In this document: piece by piece, positions 51,775 to 63,117 of the stretch
Layout of the letters: the number at the start of each line of letters is the position of its first letter
Position numbering within the stretch: the first letter of the stretch is position 1
Assembly: GCA_021432605.1 (NCBI GenBank)
Contig: MU271146.1
Coordinates: 558,001-622,000 of the forward strand
From: Coniochaeta sp. PMI_546
Lineage: Eukaryota > Ascomycota > Sordariomycetes > Coniochaetales > Coniochaetaceae
Reading direction: 5' to 3'
Length of the DNA stretch: 64,000 bases
Notes under the pieces: model-generated
Database searches by the model: none
Told to the model about the DNA's origin: nothing
Seen by the model: the letters and a program-made list of their open reading frames with translations, nothing else
Position numbers and translations under genes: made by a program

Positions 51775-52980
51775 AGGAGTTTCAAAGTTAGGGCTAAGGG
51801 TATGAGCCGCGGTGATACCCCTGAAATGAACCCTGGGTCAGTTGGTACTAGAGTCTAGCTCGCCTCTGTCTCATCGAAGACGTCAAAACAACATACCCGA
51901 GAGGATGATGATAACGACAGAGAGCTGCATTTCTGGGATCGTAGCTCAAAGTTCACTCCATTCAATGGGAGTGACGAGGAACAACGTGTCAAGGACAACG
52001 AGTAGATGAACTCAGTACAGTCGCTACTTCAACTTAACGGCACAACGATATCTCTCCGTGATCCTCCAGTGACCAGGTAATGGAGGTGATGGCACAGTGA
52101 AAATAGTTGATGGGCTATCAGAAGAATTATTCTTGGATTTATAACACAGCTTATCCCAAGAGCTTTAGACGGGATGTCATCCATACTTTGTGCAAATAAG
52201 GACACTCACATTCAGTTAAATCGACCAGCACTATGATTTCCTCAGGCTCACACACATTGCAGTCATAGACTCAAGCTGATTTCGGAACGCGTCTCAGAGG
52301 TGCACTCTCTGTCGCAGCAGTTGGTGGGATTGTAGAATAATGGGACTGGCCTTCATTGTTGTGATTTTACTGCAATGCCATCAGTAGAAATAGCAAACAA
52401 GCGCTCATCTTCGAGCTTTGATCAGGCATAATAGCATGGTTGAGGTTTTGGGGTAAATATGATTAGTAACAAGGCAGACTGGGAAGTCATGGAGCACCAT
52501 GTAGTGTATACTAACAGAGGCGCCAGCAGTCGACGGCACATCCGATTGAGATGCATATACTAGACATCAACTTGAGAAGCTTACGTTGAGATTCACACGT
52601 AAGCTTGAGTGCACGACAGGACTAATGGCCGAAGCTGCTTAGACTTCTTCACCCGTTCTCTTCAGATCCACGACAGAGGAACTCAACCGATATTTCCCCG
52701 CAGGAAGATGCGGCGCATGCGCGAAAGCTCGCTAGTAATTATGTCCTTACGATGAACCAATGATAAGTGGAGGAATGTGGCGGTCAAGAAGAGCCACCAG
52801 CAAGCGTCAAATGACCAACTCCAAACAATGTCAATGTCCTCTTCTCAGAAGTTAGCATGGCTCGAACTTCAATGTTTCTCCACTGAGAAGAACGGCAAAT
52901 CCTCCGCCCATGAACCCTATGAACGTATCTGGAGGTATCTGGTACCGTTCACAATCGTGGTTGCCGTTGGGCACGAAACA
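51775..52980. other. Intergenic region
   Basis: About 1.2 kb, with a possible relic of a third MCY-type copy (51862-52005). The frame of the F-box gene is already open from about 52777 (with ATGs at 52828 and 52981), so part of this may be coding. Confidence 0.4.
51862..52005 (+). pseudogene. Possible C-terminal relic of an MCY-type gene
   Basis: An open frame without ATG reads TSKQHTREDDDNDRELHFWD then FNGSDEEQRVKDNE and a TAG, recalling the acidic tail NNNDWHDPASYDQYDSHDNSE of the gene at 51520. No cysteine part precedes it. It may be a duplicate relic or an unrecognised last exon. Confidence 0.25.
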
Positions 52981-54045
52981 ATGTCCATCCCCGCAATGGA
53001 GATCACTTGTCCGGTATTGCCACCAGAGATCTGGACCAGTATCATTGAAAGTCTGGCCGGCGAGAGCAGCATGGATGCTTGGCTAAACTGTCGCCGAGTG
53101 TCGCGAATGTTTCAGTCCATAACAGAAGCCATCTTCGCGAGAAGACACATTCGCACGTTCTACGTAGCAAGGGGCATACCCGCGGAGAAAAGGATCGAGG
53201 ATGGTCAACCCGACACTACAGGCCATTTGTTGGCTCCCGAAACCGATGGTGATGGTTCAGTCGGTCGCCTAGACTATTCAGCCATCTCTTTCGAATACAG
53301 CAGGTTCTCGGAGGATGGGGAGCGCGTTATTCTATCAGAAGCGACATTTGATACAGAGCTGATAGAACTCCTCGGCTATGCATCTGTCCAAGAAGGACTG
53401 CAATATGGGTTCGACAAGCTGATGGCATACGCCCTCCAGCATCCTATTCACGGGGACAGCGACTTCAAGACAACTCATACCGATCAGGCCTCTGAGCAGC
53501 TCTCTATCGAGTATCCCTATCTTTCTGCCCACTGGTGCAATCGTTTAGCCATGCTCTCGGATCCACCCTTTGAGATCATCCTCGAGGGCATCCAGGATAA
53601 AGCGGAGCTCCCTGGGCTGGAATGTGACCGGGATAAGCTTGAACTGTCAATCAAGTGGAAGCCAATGCTCAGCCTGTATTACGGGAAGCGAGATTATGGA
53701 ACTCGGCTGCTCGCAAAACACCGCGTTCTAAACGTAAATATCACCGGGTTCGACAAGAATGAGACCCAACTCCGCTCTCGAACTAAGCTTCAGAAGATCA
53801 GCAATATCAAATTACGCATCGGGGAACAGATGCGGCGCAAGCAGCTTATAAAGTGGCAGCAGCAATACGGCATTTCTGTGCCGTCCGAAATATTGCGCGA
53901 GGCGGACGACCTGCCAAACCTCCAATATCAACGATATTTCCACTTCGAAGGTTGTCCAGTTCCAGGTTTCGAGGAGTCCAGCGAATCCGAGAACGGCGAC
54001 GAGGGTGGCAGGTCGGAAGGGAATAATCAGGACGAGATTGTCTGA
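52981..54045 (+). CDS. F-box-like protein
   Basis: Intronless. The ATG at 52981 (354 aa, MSIPAMEITCPVLPPEIW) puts the F-box at the N-terminus, as usual in fungi; ATG 52828 would add 51 residues of weaker character. The F-box runs over about 8-50: CPVLPPEIWTSIIESLAG, AWLNCRRVSRMFQSITEAIF. The rest has no recognised repeat domain; it carries DYSAISFEYSRFSEDGERVI and a basic helix (LRIGEQMRRKQLIKWQQQYG), ending in a Glu/Ser/Gly tail. Known role of F-boxes: link substrates to Skp1-Cullin-F-box ubiquitin ligases. Fungal genomes carry many such proteins, mostly uncharacterised. The substrate is unknown. Confidence 0.78.
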   Translation: MSIPAMEITCPVLPPEIWTSIIESLAGESSMDAWLNCRRVSRMFQSITEAIFARRHIRTFYVARGIPAEKRIEDGQPDTTGHLLAPETDGDGSVGRLDYSAISFEYSRFSEDGERVILSEATFDTELIELLGYASVQEGLQYGFDKLMAYALQHPIHGDSDFKTTHTDQASEQLSIEYPYLSAHWCNRLAMLSDPPFEIILEGIQDKAELPGLECDRDKLELSIKWKPMLSLYYGKRDYGTRLLAKHRVLNVNITGFDKNETQLRSRTKLQKISNIKLRIGEQMRRKQLIKWQQQYGISVPSEILREADDLPNLQYQRYFHFEGCPVPGFEESSESENGDEGGRSEGNNQDEIV

Positions 54046-55139
54046 TCTAGCTCGTGAGGAAAGCAACTGTTTGTCACGTTGGCTATTTCAACGGCGTTCA
54101 TCGAAGCCAGACAACCGGTTTAGCAACTGCGCCCGGCCCCTGTGGAAGATGAATACTTGGTACAGCCCTCCGAAGGGCCGTAGGTACGGGACCATGAGAA
54201 GCGGAGAGAGCGGACGCATTAGTCGTCTCCTTCTTACTATAAGCCGAGGCTATAACGCTGACAGTGACAATAATGTGGTGGTAGCAGACGCGGAACAGCT
54301 GGGAGTGTGGGAGGCAGCGACTCGTCTTATTCTACCACATTCGCAAACGGAGAGTGGGAAAACGTTTCTAGGACAGTCTCGCTTCTAGCATAATGAGACT
54401 CCTGAAGTTAGTGTGTCGGGGTTTGCATTATTTGTTGGTGCCTTTTCTTTGCATCTGGTAGACATTGAATCACGTCTCGACTTCACAGACAGTCGCGTTC
54501 CTTAACAAAGTATTATGCCTACTATTTGCCATGTTCGATGCAGTAGGACCGTGACTTGCGTTTTATGATACAATCAACTGTCCTATAAGTTTTCCAATCT
54601 ATAATAGAGCATGCTTGGGTTCATCTCCTGTTTTGCAAACGACCATGTGAGTCAAGCGACATTGAGGAAATGACGTCTCCAACTGGCACCAGCGGACGTT
54701 TTGTACTTCTTGTTCTTTTTGATACCTATAGAGAGGATGATAGGAACCAGCGTGATTCGTCACTGAAAGAGCGACAAGCTGCGCAGGTCATGCTTGTGGG
54801 GGGAAGACCACAGAAGACATGGAAAGCCTGTGAGCTGGTGAATGTACTGTTTGAAATTCGAACAACTACTTCATTCATTGCAATCATGGGGTCATTGGCT
54901 TTAGAGAGCCTGGATACTATAACACCAGTATTCGCTGCCTTCATGCTCTTGTCTCTTGTCTCTCCAACCTGATTTTGTTAAACAGCATCTGAAATGATAA
55001 AAGAAACATCATGCACAAGATCTTCATTGTGAACCAAAGTCAGAACCGTGAAGGTCACAGAGGACAACAATTTGCAAAAAAAAAAAAAAAAGATTCTAGC
55101 TATTCACTGACCACCTGGTTTCTGCCCAACTCTGTTACG
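54046..55139. other. Intergenic region
   Basis: About 1.1 kb. Frames 54005-54388 and 54670-54972 (plus) lack support. The A16 tract lies 49 bases before the ATG at 55140. Confidence 0.4.
55076..55091 (+). repeat. Poly-A tract (16 bases)
   Basis: An uninterrupted run of 16 A in the upstream region of MCY-type gene 2. It may reflect an old retroposed end or chance; no target-site duplication was seen. Confidence 0.9.
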
Positions 55140-55424
55140 ATGTGCTACATGTTCAAGCAACACATCCACTGCAAGGTCTGCGGGAGCTTTCTTTATACCC
55201 TTCCGAAGATAGAGGAGAAGTCTTGCATTGCTGGGTCTTATTGGGTTTTTCATTGTAAAGGTGGCACAAATGGAGGCAACCTAATGGCCAAGCGATTCTA
55301 TGTGGATCACTGCTCAAGCTTTCAGTTGGCATGCGTTCCAGAAGAAGACCGAGAAGAAAGGGATTACTCACTTTTTGTGGTCAACACATACTACAACGGC
55401 AGCCAGGAGAGGTCAGAGGGCTGA
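55140..55424 (+). CDS. Small MCY...HCxxCG cysteine protein 2 (94 aa)
   Basis: A single exon from the ATG at 55140 (context TTACGATGTGC, as in copy 1 at 51520). It starts MCYMFKQHIHCKVCGSF, then KIEEKSC, FHCKGG, HCSSFQLAC and an acidic stretch (VPEEDREERDYS), so the C-x-H-C-x2-C-G head is kept while the rest diverges from copy 1. No signal peptide or membrane helix. The same strand orientation and the 3.6-kb distance, with an F-box gene between, suggest an old duplication. The function is unknown; zinc binding is a guess from the Cys/His spacing. Confidence 0.65.
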   Translation: MCYMFKQHIHCKVCGSFLYTLPKIEEKSCIAGSYWVFHCKGGTNGGNLMAKRFYVDHCSSFQLACVPEEDREERDYSLFVVNTYYNGSQERSEG

Positions 55425-55946
55425 ACAGTTCTGGTTGGGAAGAAATGGTAGGACGATCCATTAGTGGCAAAGGTCTCTCTGCAATGTAATTTGTTATCCT
55501 TTGGGTCTTCGACCGTCCCTCTCTAAAGGTTCTAGAGACAGATATAGAGCTGGAAGATACTCTTTGGTGGCTGGCTTGGGCTTGAGACATGGTATAGCCG
55601 GACATTTCTGCTCTGGTTCTGTTCAGTGAGACACTGCTGGTTCTGCATTTATATCTACCTGCACAGTATATGCGTCCAGAGTCAGCCTTGATTCGCACAT
55701 ATCAAACCAATACAGGCTCAATTGTGATACCTAAGTTCAATTTCGACCAGATTAGCGGTTATCGTACCCAAACTCTTTGTCTACATGCTCCGCAGGATCC
55801 AACGGTGAATACAAATATATGTTTAATCTCTCTATGATGAGTCTACGGATAACCTGATGGGGATGGTCCCTTCCGACGAGCTAAACCAGACATAACTGAA
55901 TAGTTGCAGCTTCTGTAAGAGAAGCATTCATAAGACATACTCTACT
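55425..55946. other. Convergent intergenic spacer
   Basis: About 0.5 kb between MCY-type gene 2 and the 2EXR gene. A minus frame (55381-55698) partly overlaps the former and is not supported. Confidence 0.4.
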
Positions 55947-57065
55947 CTAACCTCGAGGCACGCAGGCCAGCACACCGGTCCTCATTGGCAGATTGTGAAG
56001 AGTACTCGAATATACCAAGTCCTCGTGATAGTTAAGACTTTTTGGCTCGCCCTCAACGCCGTCAAACTCCCAGATCAGCTCTTCCACATTGTGAACCTCA
56101 ACAAAGTCACACAACCTGCCGTGAAATCGAGTAAGACGCATCTTGCTCTTGCGGTGCTTCGTGACGGGCCACACGGCTCCTTGCTTCAGATGGATGCGAT
56201 AGTCGATAATCCAAAACCTGCGAAGACTGTCGCTTGTCCAAACCATGCCCTCCCCCGAAATTCGCCCTGCCAAACCGTGCCATGACTCGACCGTGCCATT
56301 CCCTGGAGATGTCCAGCCCCGTCTCATTTCGAATGCCATGTCGTCTGTTTTGAGCTGGAGCAAGGTGGATCTGGCCGAGTTCCAGTCAAAAGTATCCATG
56401 TTCAGCGGCCGAAGGCAAACAAGGTCCCGCTCTTTCAACACGGTAAAGGTGTGTGTCTCGCCGTTTGAGGTGAATTTGCCGACGTACTTCTCGACAGGAT
56501 TTCCAGTGATCCACCACAGCGCCATCTTTTCTTTGATCTTGTCCTCGCTCATGCCATTGTTGCGCCACATCCTTGAGCTTCGACACTTCCACTGGGAGAC
56601 GTGCCGTGGGATGCAGCTGTCATTGCATGTATCCAAGATCGGAGGGCTCCCGCTGCTAGGCAGGCCGAAAGGCATGGGCACCCTAACTTCCTTCAGGTGA
56701 TTTGCAGCATAGGCACGAGACTCGGCGCAGACAGACCATTCGGATGTGAAGGCGTTGGTATTTGCTTCGAGCCATGACCCTGGAGAGGATTCGTCCATTC
56801 GAGGTGCTGCTAGGGTGTATTGTAGGAATGAGCTTTGCTTGTGAAGGCGTTCTCCCTGGGAGACTAGATGTGATTCGTTGTGGGTGTCGAAGATGGTGAA
56901 GAAGTGCGCCCGCCTCTGGCCCATTGATCGCGTAGCATAGTTCTCAGAATGCAGTCCGACTTTTCGAGCTTCTTGGATGGCATAGCTCCAGACCATGAAC
57001 CTCAACTCGCAGGGCAATTTTGGGAAGTTAGGAAAGGTCGGGGATGGCTCGGTTGGCTGTCCCAT
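55947..57065 (-). CDS. 2EXR-domain protein
   Basis: Intronless, 372 aa. The first in-frame ATG is at 57065 (MGQPTEPS); the frame is open upstream without an ATG. TFPNFPKLPCELRFMVWSYAI at about 10-30 is the hallmark of the 2EXR domain (F-x-x-F-x-x-L-P-x-E-L-R-x-x-I/V-W), common in Sordariomycetes and Leotiomycetes, often in large families of unknown function. Further conserved-looking pieces are AESRAYAANHLKEVRVPMPF and DLVCLRPLNMDTFDW. No signal peptide. It diverges from the Zn2Cys6 regulator by about 0.97 kb. The function is unknown. Confidence 0.85.
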   Translation of the reverse strand: MGQPTEPSPTFPNFPKLPCELRFMVWSYAIQEARKVGLHSENYATRSMGQRRAHFFTIFDTHNESHLVSQGERLHKQSSFLQYTLAAPRMDESSPGSWLEANTNAFTSEWSVCAESRAYAANHLKEVRVPMPFGLPSSGSPPILDTCNDSCIPRHVSQWKCRSSRMWRNNGMSEDKIKEKMALWWITGNPVEKYVGKFTSNGETHTFTVLKERDLVCLRPLNMDTFDWNSARSTLLQLKTDDMAFEMRRGWTSPGNGTVESWHGLAGRISGEGMVWTSDSLRRFWIIDYRIHLKQGAVWPVTKHRKSKMRLTRFHGRLCDFVEVHNVEELIWEFDGVEGEPKSLNYHEDLVYSSTLHNLPMRTGVLACVPRG

Positions 57066-58036
57066 GATGAACGACTCATTCCTGAGCTGAAAACTGAGCT
57101 TCAACCCGAGACGAGTTTGATTGGAATGAAGTCATCGAAGACAATGATGGAATTGGAGAGAAGACGCGAATTGCTGAAGAGACAAGAGATGATATCGGCG
57201 TGAGAGTTCACGTACTGGTCCCTGAATTTCACGAGATAGCACTGAGCCCTCGATGTTACCAAGTCTTTCATGAAATATAATTATTCACTTCATCAAATAT
57301 CAAGTCCCACAAATGCAAGAAGTAGCCAGCGGCAATCATATTTACGAACCAAACATCAATAGTCAAGGGGTGAATATCTTCGCCTTATCCTCTATGCTTT
57401 TGTTTTACCTTCTTGCTTTGCTCTTGACCTCAATCCAGACATACTTTAAGGGGTGGCATAGTTTCTTTTCTTCTACGGTATCCGCAAAGATAACAAAAAC
57501 AAGACGCTCGTGTCAAGACTGTACTCTTGGTTCCAAAGCATCCTTAAGTTGCAATGTTGGTTCTCATGTCGCGGTACCATTGCGCGTGAACTTCTTGAGA
57601 GGATCTAGGGTAGCTTGGTACCCAGTATCAGGCTGACGCTGTAGGGTCACATTTCGCGATGACCCAAACTACCGGAGAATGATGCAAGTTATGAGGAAGG
57701 TGAAGGATCGAAGAGAGGCTGAACGGTAGACTCGAGGCTCGACCGGAAATGTAAGATTGTTGGGGCAGTTGTGCAAAGTCACGTGCTCTGCACGGATTAT
57801 GCACGATTGATTGTGCATGGCGAACATCGATCGCCTCATTTTAGCCCCAAAGCTCGTCTTGACGGATTTCGCCCACAGCATCCAGCTGCCCCCCGCTTCC
57901 CTTAACTGCAACCTAGACAATCGCGCAAGATGGACGACAAGTCGCCTCCGTTCCTCCTGTTGTTAGTCAACTTCAAGAGGCGCCTCTCATGGGTCGATCT
58001 TAGTCTATCCGGCTGCTTCTCCAGATCAAGGACAAA
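57066..58036. other. Divergent intergenic region
   Basis: About 0.97 kb between the 2EXR gene and the transcription factor. A 107-codon frame (57313-57636) has one hydrophobic stretch but no other support. Confidence 0.45.
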
Positions 58037-60420
58037 ATGAAGGCAGAGATGGAGAGCTACGTGACCACTTTCAGGTCCAATGCTGTCAAGACAAAGGAGA
58101 CCTGCAAGCAGTGTCGGTACCGGAAGGTAAGGGTCTCCACTGTTCCGATAAGGCTACATCGGTTTGCGATAGAGGATGACAACTGACTGGCAACAACCCC
58201 AGGTTCGGTGCGATGGTCGAGCAGACATCTGTGGCAATTGCGAGCGTCTCTCCTTCGCTTGTTCATTTTCACAAGGCGGGACACCGGAGCAAGCCTCTGA
58301 TGATCCTCAGTCTCCGGCTTCCGCTGCACTCGCTCGGCCTGAGAGACGGCGAGCGAGCAAGGCGTGCGATGGTTGCCGAGAGCAAAAAGTCCGCTGCTCG
58401 GGCGACACTCCGCAATGCCTGGCCTGCAAACGTCGCCGCGTCGAGTGCAAGTATCCTTCAACTACCAGGAAAAGCATCCGAGCCAAACCTCCGAAGAGTG
58501 TGCAGCCAGAGGGCGGTCGCAGCCCGGTGGCCTCGAGTCCAGCACAGTTGGCAACCCCTATCTCACCGCAGCCGAGTACTGGCGAGAACGAACCAGATGG
58601 AAGTCGAAGGACCTCCATTTCCGAGAGAGTTCCAATACCGTGAGCTTCTAATTGCTCTTCGTGGGAAAGTATGCTGACAATTCCGCAGTGAAACTGAACC
58701 GGACATTCCACCCCCAGACTCGACTGAACTGGTTGATTACTTCTTTGACATTGTCTACCAGCTACCCTCGTACGCATTTCTCTATCGTCCCAAGACCAGA
58801 CAGAAATGGATAGATGGTAGCCTCGATGGAGCATTGAGGCTCGCCATTTCAGGCGTTGCATTGTCCTACCAAGAAGCGAGCCGCAACCCAGGAAATGTGG
58901 AACACCCCCTTGCGTCCCGCTGGATACAGAAAGCCGAACACATCGTATGGGAGCGATTAGAGACGCCGACGGTATCTCGACTTCAGGCTTTGATGCTCGT
59001 CATTCTGTATCGCATCAACATCGGCCAGTTTCAACGTGCTTTCATGCTGTTATCACTCGCCGCTAGAGCAGCTGCCGCGATGCGACTGAACCACGAGCGC
59101 TCCGACCAGCATTCGACCACGCTCGAAGTACGACGCCGCCTCATGTGGTGCATGAAACTGGTAGAGCGGTACTTCTGCATTGGCCTTCCTGAATTTGAGC
59201 TCTGTCCGCAGGAGAACATCTACCTCCGAATGCCCAGCTGTGAGGCTGACTTCGCAGAGGGAGCTGCGGGTATGGACAAGTACGGCCCGGGTGCATATCC
59301 GCTTTGCATCAAGCTTGAGAGGATACGCCGGGACATCATGCGACTGACACGGTCCCTTGCCCTGTGCGAACAGCCTTTCCCCCAACTGCCGCAGATGGTC
59401 TTGGACTTTGAGAAGGATCTGATCGCCATCGGCGAGCAGATGCAAGGCGGCCCCAATCTAACACCACAGAAGCTGGATATGGCCTTAGCGTGTCCATGGC
59501 TCCCGAGAGTCATGCTCATGCACCTCTCATGGCACCAATGTCACTGCGACCTATACCGCCTGTTCCTCTCAGGCTTTCGGGAAGCGGCACCGAAGGTGGT
59601 GCTTGATGCTCTATCACCCACGTATATAACCACGGCCGCGTCCCTTTGCTTTCAGCATGCAACAGCCATCATCCAAATCCTCAGCAATCTCAATCAACAG
59701 AGCACACAACCGCGTCTTCTCGAGTTCGATACAGCCATCTGTGCTTACCATGCCACACGCCTCGTCCTCTTCCTGTCTCGCGCAAGTGTGAGAGGCTCTC
59801 CTCTCATCAGCATCCCTAACACGACCGAGGAATTTGCACTTAGCAGAGCTGAACTTTGTCTCGCCTCTCTAAAACGTTTCTTCCCCTCATCGACCCTCGC
59901 AAAGCCCATAATCGAGGAGATGACCCGCGCCATATCCTCATTTCCCTCGGGACAAAGTCTAGTCGAACCAGAAGCCCCCCCAACCAAGCCAACCAACCCG
60001 GACCGGAAATCGCCCCAAGTGCAGCTATCCGCCGCAGCCAAAGCTCGGCAGCGCCTCGCGATCCACAGCCTTCTTCGCCAAGCCGACTTCTCCGACGGTG
60101 ACGAGGACGATCCGTCGGGGCCGTATCCGTATCCCTACCCTGCTTCGCGGATCGTGCCGCTGGTAGCTGAGCGCGAGACAGAGCGGCCCGGACTCGGCAG
60201 TGCGCCGGTGGTGAATACGCCGCAGCCGGATTTCCCGCGTATGGGGGCGGAGAGACGTGACGAGGATGTGCATCTACCGCCGATTATGCTGGCGGTGGGT
60301 CAGACAACGCCGCCGGGGAGTGTCTTCTCTGAGGCTGGGAGTAGGAGCAGCGGGTTGAGTCCGTGTGTTACCCTTGAGTGGCAGGACCGGGAGTGGCTTT
60401 CCAGGGGATTTCGGACGTGA
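58037..60420 (+). CDS. Fungal transcription factor with two tandem Zn2Cys6 clusters
   Basis: Three exons, 58037-58126, 58203-58639 and 58689-60420, give 752 aa. The start MKAEMESYVTTF is the first ATG before the DNA-binding part. Cluster 1 spans the first intron: CKQCRYRK|VRCDG then ICGNCERLSFAC. Cluster 2, about 50 residues on, is ACDGCREQKVRCSGDTPQCL then ACKRRRVEC. Both have six cysteines with fungal spacing. A Ser/Pro linker follows, then a fungal-specific regulatory region (PF04082-like): LVDYFFDIVYQLPSYAFLYR, WIDGSLDGALRLAISGVAL, LQALMLVILYRINIGQFQRAFMLL and RRRLMWCMKLVERYFCIGLPE. A disordered Pro-rich C-terminus is next. Intron 1 sits at the same point in cluster 1 as in many such genes. 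Targets unknown; most relatives carry a single cluster. Confidence 0.94.
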
Positions 60421-60981
60421 GGTTTTCCTCCTGTCGGCAAAATGTATCTCTGCGCGTGTTGCGATAAGAAAGACGATGTGATTGACATGAGACACCACCA
60501 CTCGGTTAGTGCAGCTCGTTTACTGGAAGCAAGTCGAGTAAGCGGGATCTGCAACCCGCTATATCTTATGTTAGCGCGGTGTAACCTATCTGCAGTCTTT
60601 CTGGTCAATAGTGCCGGCAGAGTTGCTTCCCGGGAAGGTCCTGCATACCGCCCTATCACCATCCCGTTAGCACAGCTGCGGAAAATCAGACTCATTACGC
60701 ATGTTGTGGCTCTCCGAATTCTGATCCCACCGCTTTCCTCGTACTGAGCAAGTGTAAACGAACAGTACATGCGTCACCCCGGCAAATCCCAACGCCCCAA
60801 TGGACAGGCTATACCGCTGCTGCTCGTACCCAGTCCGCTCGGACCTCCTCCACTTTACAAGGTTGAGGGATTGTGTACGGTAAGCTGCATCCCTACTTCA
60901 TTCTGGAGTATTTGACTCTCTCACTGCCCGTGTCCCCGTGTACGTTCGACTTGAGGACGACGCTTGTTCTCAACCCACAAC
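60421..60981. other. Intergenic region
   Basis: About 0.56 kb, 3' flank of the regulator and promoter of the secreted protein. No gene seen. Confidence 0.5.
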
Positions 60982-61956
60982 ATGTCTATCTTTGCTATCT
61001 CCCGCTCTCTGCTCCTGCTCGTCTTCCCCATCCTCGTCACCAGTCAGCCCGTCGTACATTCACCACCGTGCACCGTCGAAAGCCAACCCAATCCCATCGC
61101 CAAGCAGTACCCCAATCTACCAACCGGGACCCTCAACACGACCGTCTTGATAATCCAAATCCCTCTCAAAGTCGCTCGACAAATCGTGCCAAGGCAATGG
61201 CCCATCTTGGAACATGTCTATCGCGCTCTCATACCTAATCTACCCAGAGACGTCTATCCTGTCTTCGTACAAGCTGGTCTGGATCATGATATTGGCTTGG
61301 CAGCATTGGACATCCACCTCCCTGACTTCAGCGTTAGTCCTCCCCACCCATTTCAGGTCCCCAGTAAAAGCTTCCCTCACACACCGCAGCGCATAGGTTA
61401 TGAATTCCCCTTCATCGACTTGTTAGGAGACAACTACACCTCATTCACCTGGTCTCCGGCCCAGCTCCTCTCCGCAGCAGCAGATTACGCCATCGTTGGG
61501 TCTCGGGGGTACGGCACGACCGTCTACCCAGCCATCTTTGACCCCTCGTGTCATCCCTTCGGCAGACGTCGCGATGGAAACACTTACTTTCAGGGATGGT
61601 CCAACGACACGCTGCTCCGAGATAGAGTCTGGGCTGGGCTAGAGATTTCGCCCGTCAAGCAGGGACGTAAAGCGCAGTATTCGCTGGATGTCTTCCAGAA
61701 TATCACCAATCAGCCCATCTTTGGCAACGGGACTATTTGTGATAGCCAGGTGAGATTGTTTAATACGACGCTGTCAACGGGGACGAATGAGCCGACGGCT
61801 GTGACGGCTAGGGTGTATGGCAACCTGGAACCCCTCGGCCAGCTGCGTAGGGAGTGGGACGCGGCTGGGTGGCAGGTTGATACGCCGTTTGTGGAGTATA
61901 ATGCTTTGGACTGTAGGACGTTGCAGGGATATGCCGGGACTGGCCCGGGTGACTGA
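60982..61956 (+). CDS. Secreted N-glycosylated protein, possibly acetoacetate-decarboxylase-like fold
   Basis: An intronless 324-aa protein. The ATG at 60982 opens a signal peptide (MSIFAISRSLLLLVFPILVTSQ). At least six Asn-X-Ser/Thr sequons (NTT, NYT, NDT, NIT, NGT, NTT) and several cysteines fit extracellular folding. The core, TTVLIIQIPLKVARQIVPRQ, DVYPVFVQAGLDHDIGLAAL and FPFIDLLGDNYTSFTW, resembles fungal secreted proteins with an acetoacetate-decarboxylase-like barrel, but the catalytic lysine region could not be identified. So the family label is tentative and enzyme activity is not claimed. No GPI or membrane tail. Tandem to, and 0.56 kb after, the Zn2Cys6 regulator. Confidence 0.82.
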   Translation: MSIFAISRSLLLLVFPILVTSQPVVHSPPCTVESQPNPIAKQYPNLPTGTLNTTVLIIQIPLKVARQIVPRQWPILEHVYRALIPNLPRDVYPVFVQAGLDHDIGLAALDIHLPDFSVSPPHPFQVPSKSFPHTPQRIGYEFPFIDLLGDNYTSFTWSPAQLLSAAADYAIVGSRGYGTTVYPAIFDPSCHPFGRRRDGNTYFQGWSNDTLLRDRVWAGLEISPVKQGRKAQYSLDVFQNITNQPIFGNGTICDSQVRLFNTTLSTGTNEPTAVTARVYGNLEPLGQLRREWDAAGWQVDTPFVEYNALDCRTLQGYAGTGPGD

Positions 61957-63117
61957 GCAGATGATTACATGCGCGAGTAGTTGACTCCCTTGGGTGCGAC
62001 TGCTTGATCGTCGTCGGCCTGTGGTGGCGGAAGGTGTCTACACGAGGGAGTTCTTAAGCTTGGGTGAGTTTCCACCGAGAAATTAGGCTAATTTAGGTTT
62101 GGCTTGACCGATTACTAGGAGTTCACGTATGTTCAAGGGCTTCGAAACACATCCCTGCTAGACCTCTCCCTCTTAGTGGCCATATTTCCCATATCCTCAC
62201 AGCAAGTACGTATTGACAAGGTCTAGATTTCGTTCCAGTATGCAGCAATACTTGATACCTCCTATGATACGCTGCCTTCTTGTGAGATGACTACGATATC
62301 TTCAGCTTCAAAGATGTTAAGGAATGTGTTTCCTTGAAAACTCACTAAGTATATAGACCTAGAACATACTAGGAAGAGTAATTACCTTGTGGAAGTTGAC
62401 AAAGCCAGTCCTAGAGCAGGACCTTGAGCATATAATACGTTTTTGTATTATAACTGTGACGATTAATTACAGCAGCTGGACAGAGACAAACAATACAAAG
62501 GCAAAGAGCATTCCTCTCAAATATCAAGTAATCCAGGGGACAGGATGAGACCAGTGATTAATTCAGAACGAGGGGACGCCTGATGGAAGTCCCTCTACAA
62601 ACGAAACAAACAACAAACCCTCGGCCGAGTTATTACGGAATCTAACCCTATCAAGGTAACCTTGTTCAATGGGCCAACCGATCTCATCGCCGGTAAGCAG
62701 ATAATTCATGGTACGTCATGTACCAGAACATGGGTACCTCACGTTGCATACAACACGCGGAAGCCGCTATTCACCGGCCAACGGCAGAGCGCACTTCTTC
62801 CCCTTGTACGATGGCCATGTGTAAATCATAGCGCAGAATGGCTGATGTTCACCAGCGCTAGTCGGTCTCTCACATCGTTTCTGTTTTTTTTCTTTTTTTT
62901 TCTTTTTTTTTTTTTTCCCCAACACTAGACCTAGACCTAACTCAGCCTAATAAGCAGGCTTGAATGACGTCTCAGGATCTGACACTGTGACACTCAGATC
63001 TGTCAATTTTGGCACTATACCTGCTGACCAGAAGCTTGGAGCCACCTTGGACGGCAGAGCCTTGATTAAAGAGCGAAAGAAGGGCAGTGAAGCGGCCTAC
63101 AAGTGGCTCTGTCCTTT
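61957..63117. other. Intergenic region
   Basis: About 1.2 kb, AT-rich at 62270-62480. The 62662-62928 frame runs through the poly-T tract and is not supported. Confidence 0.45.
62884..62916 (+). repeat. Poly-T tract, 33 bp with two C interruptions
   Basis: Seen directly: T8, C, T9, C, T14. It lies about 200 bp beyond the stop of the phospholipase gene on the minus strand, where it reads poly-A. Confidence 0.95.
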
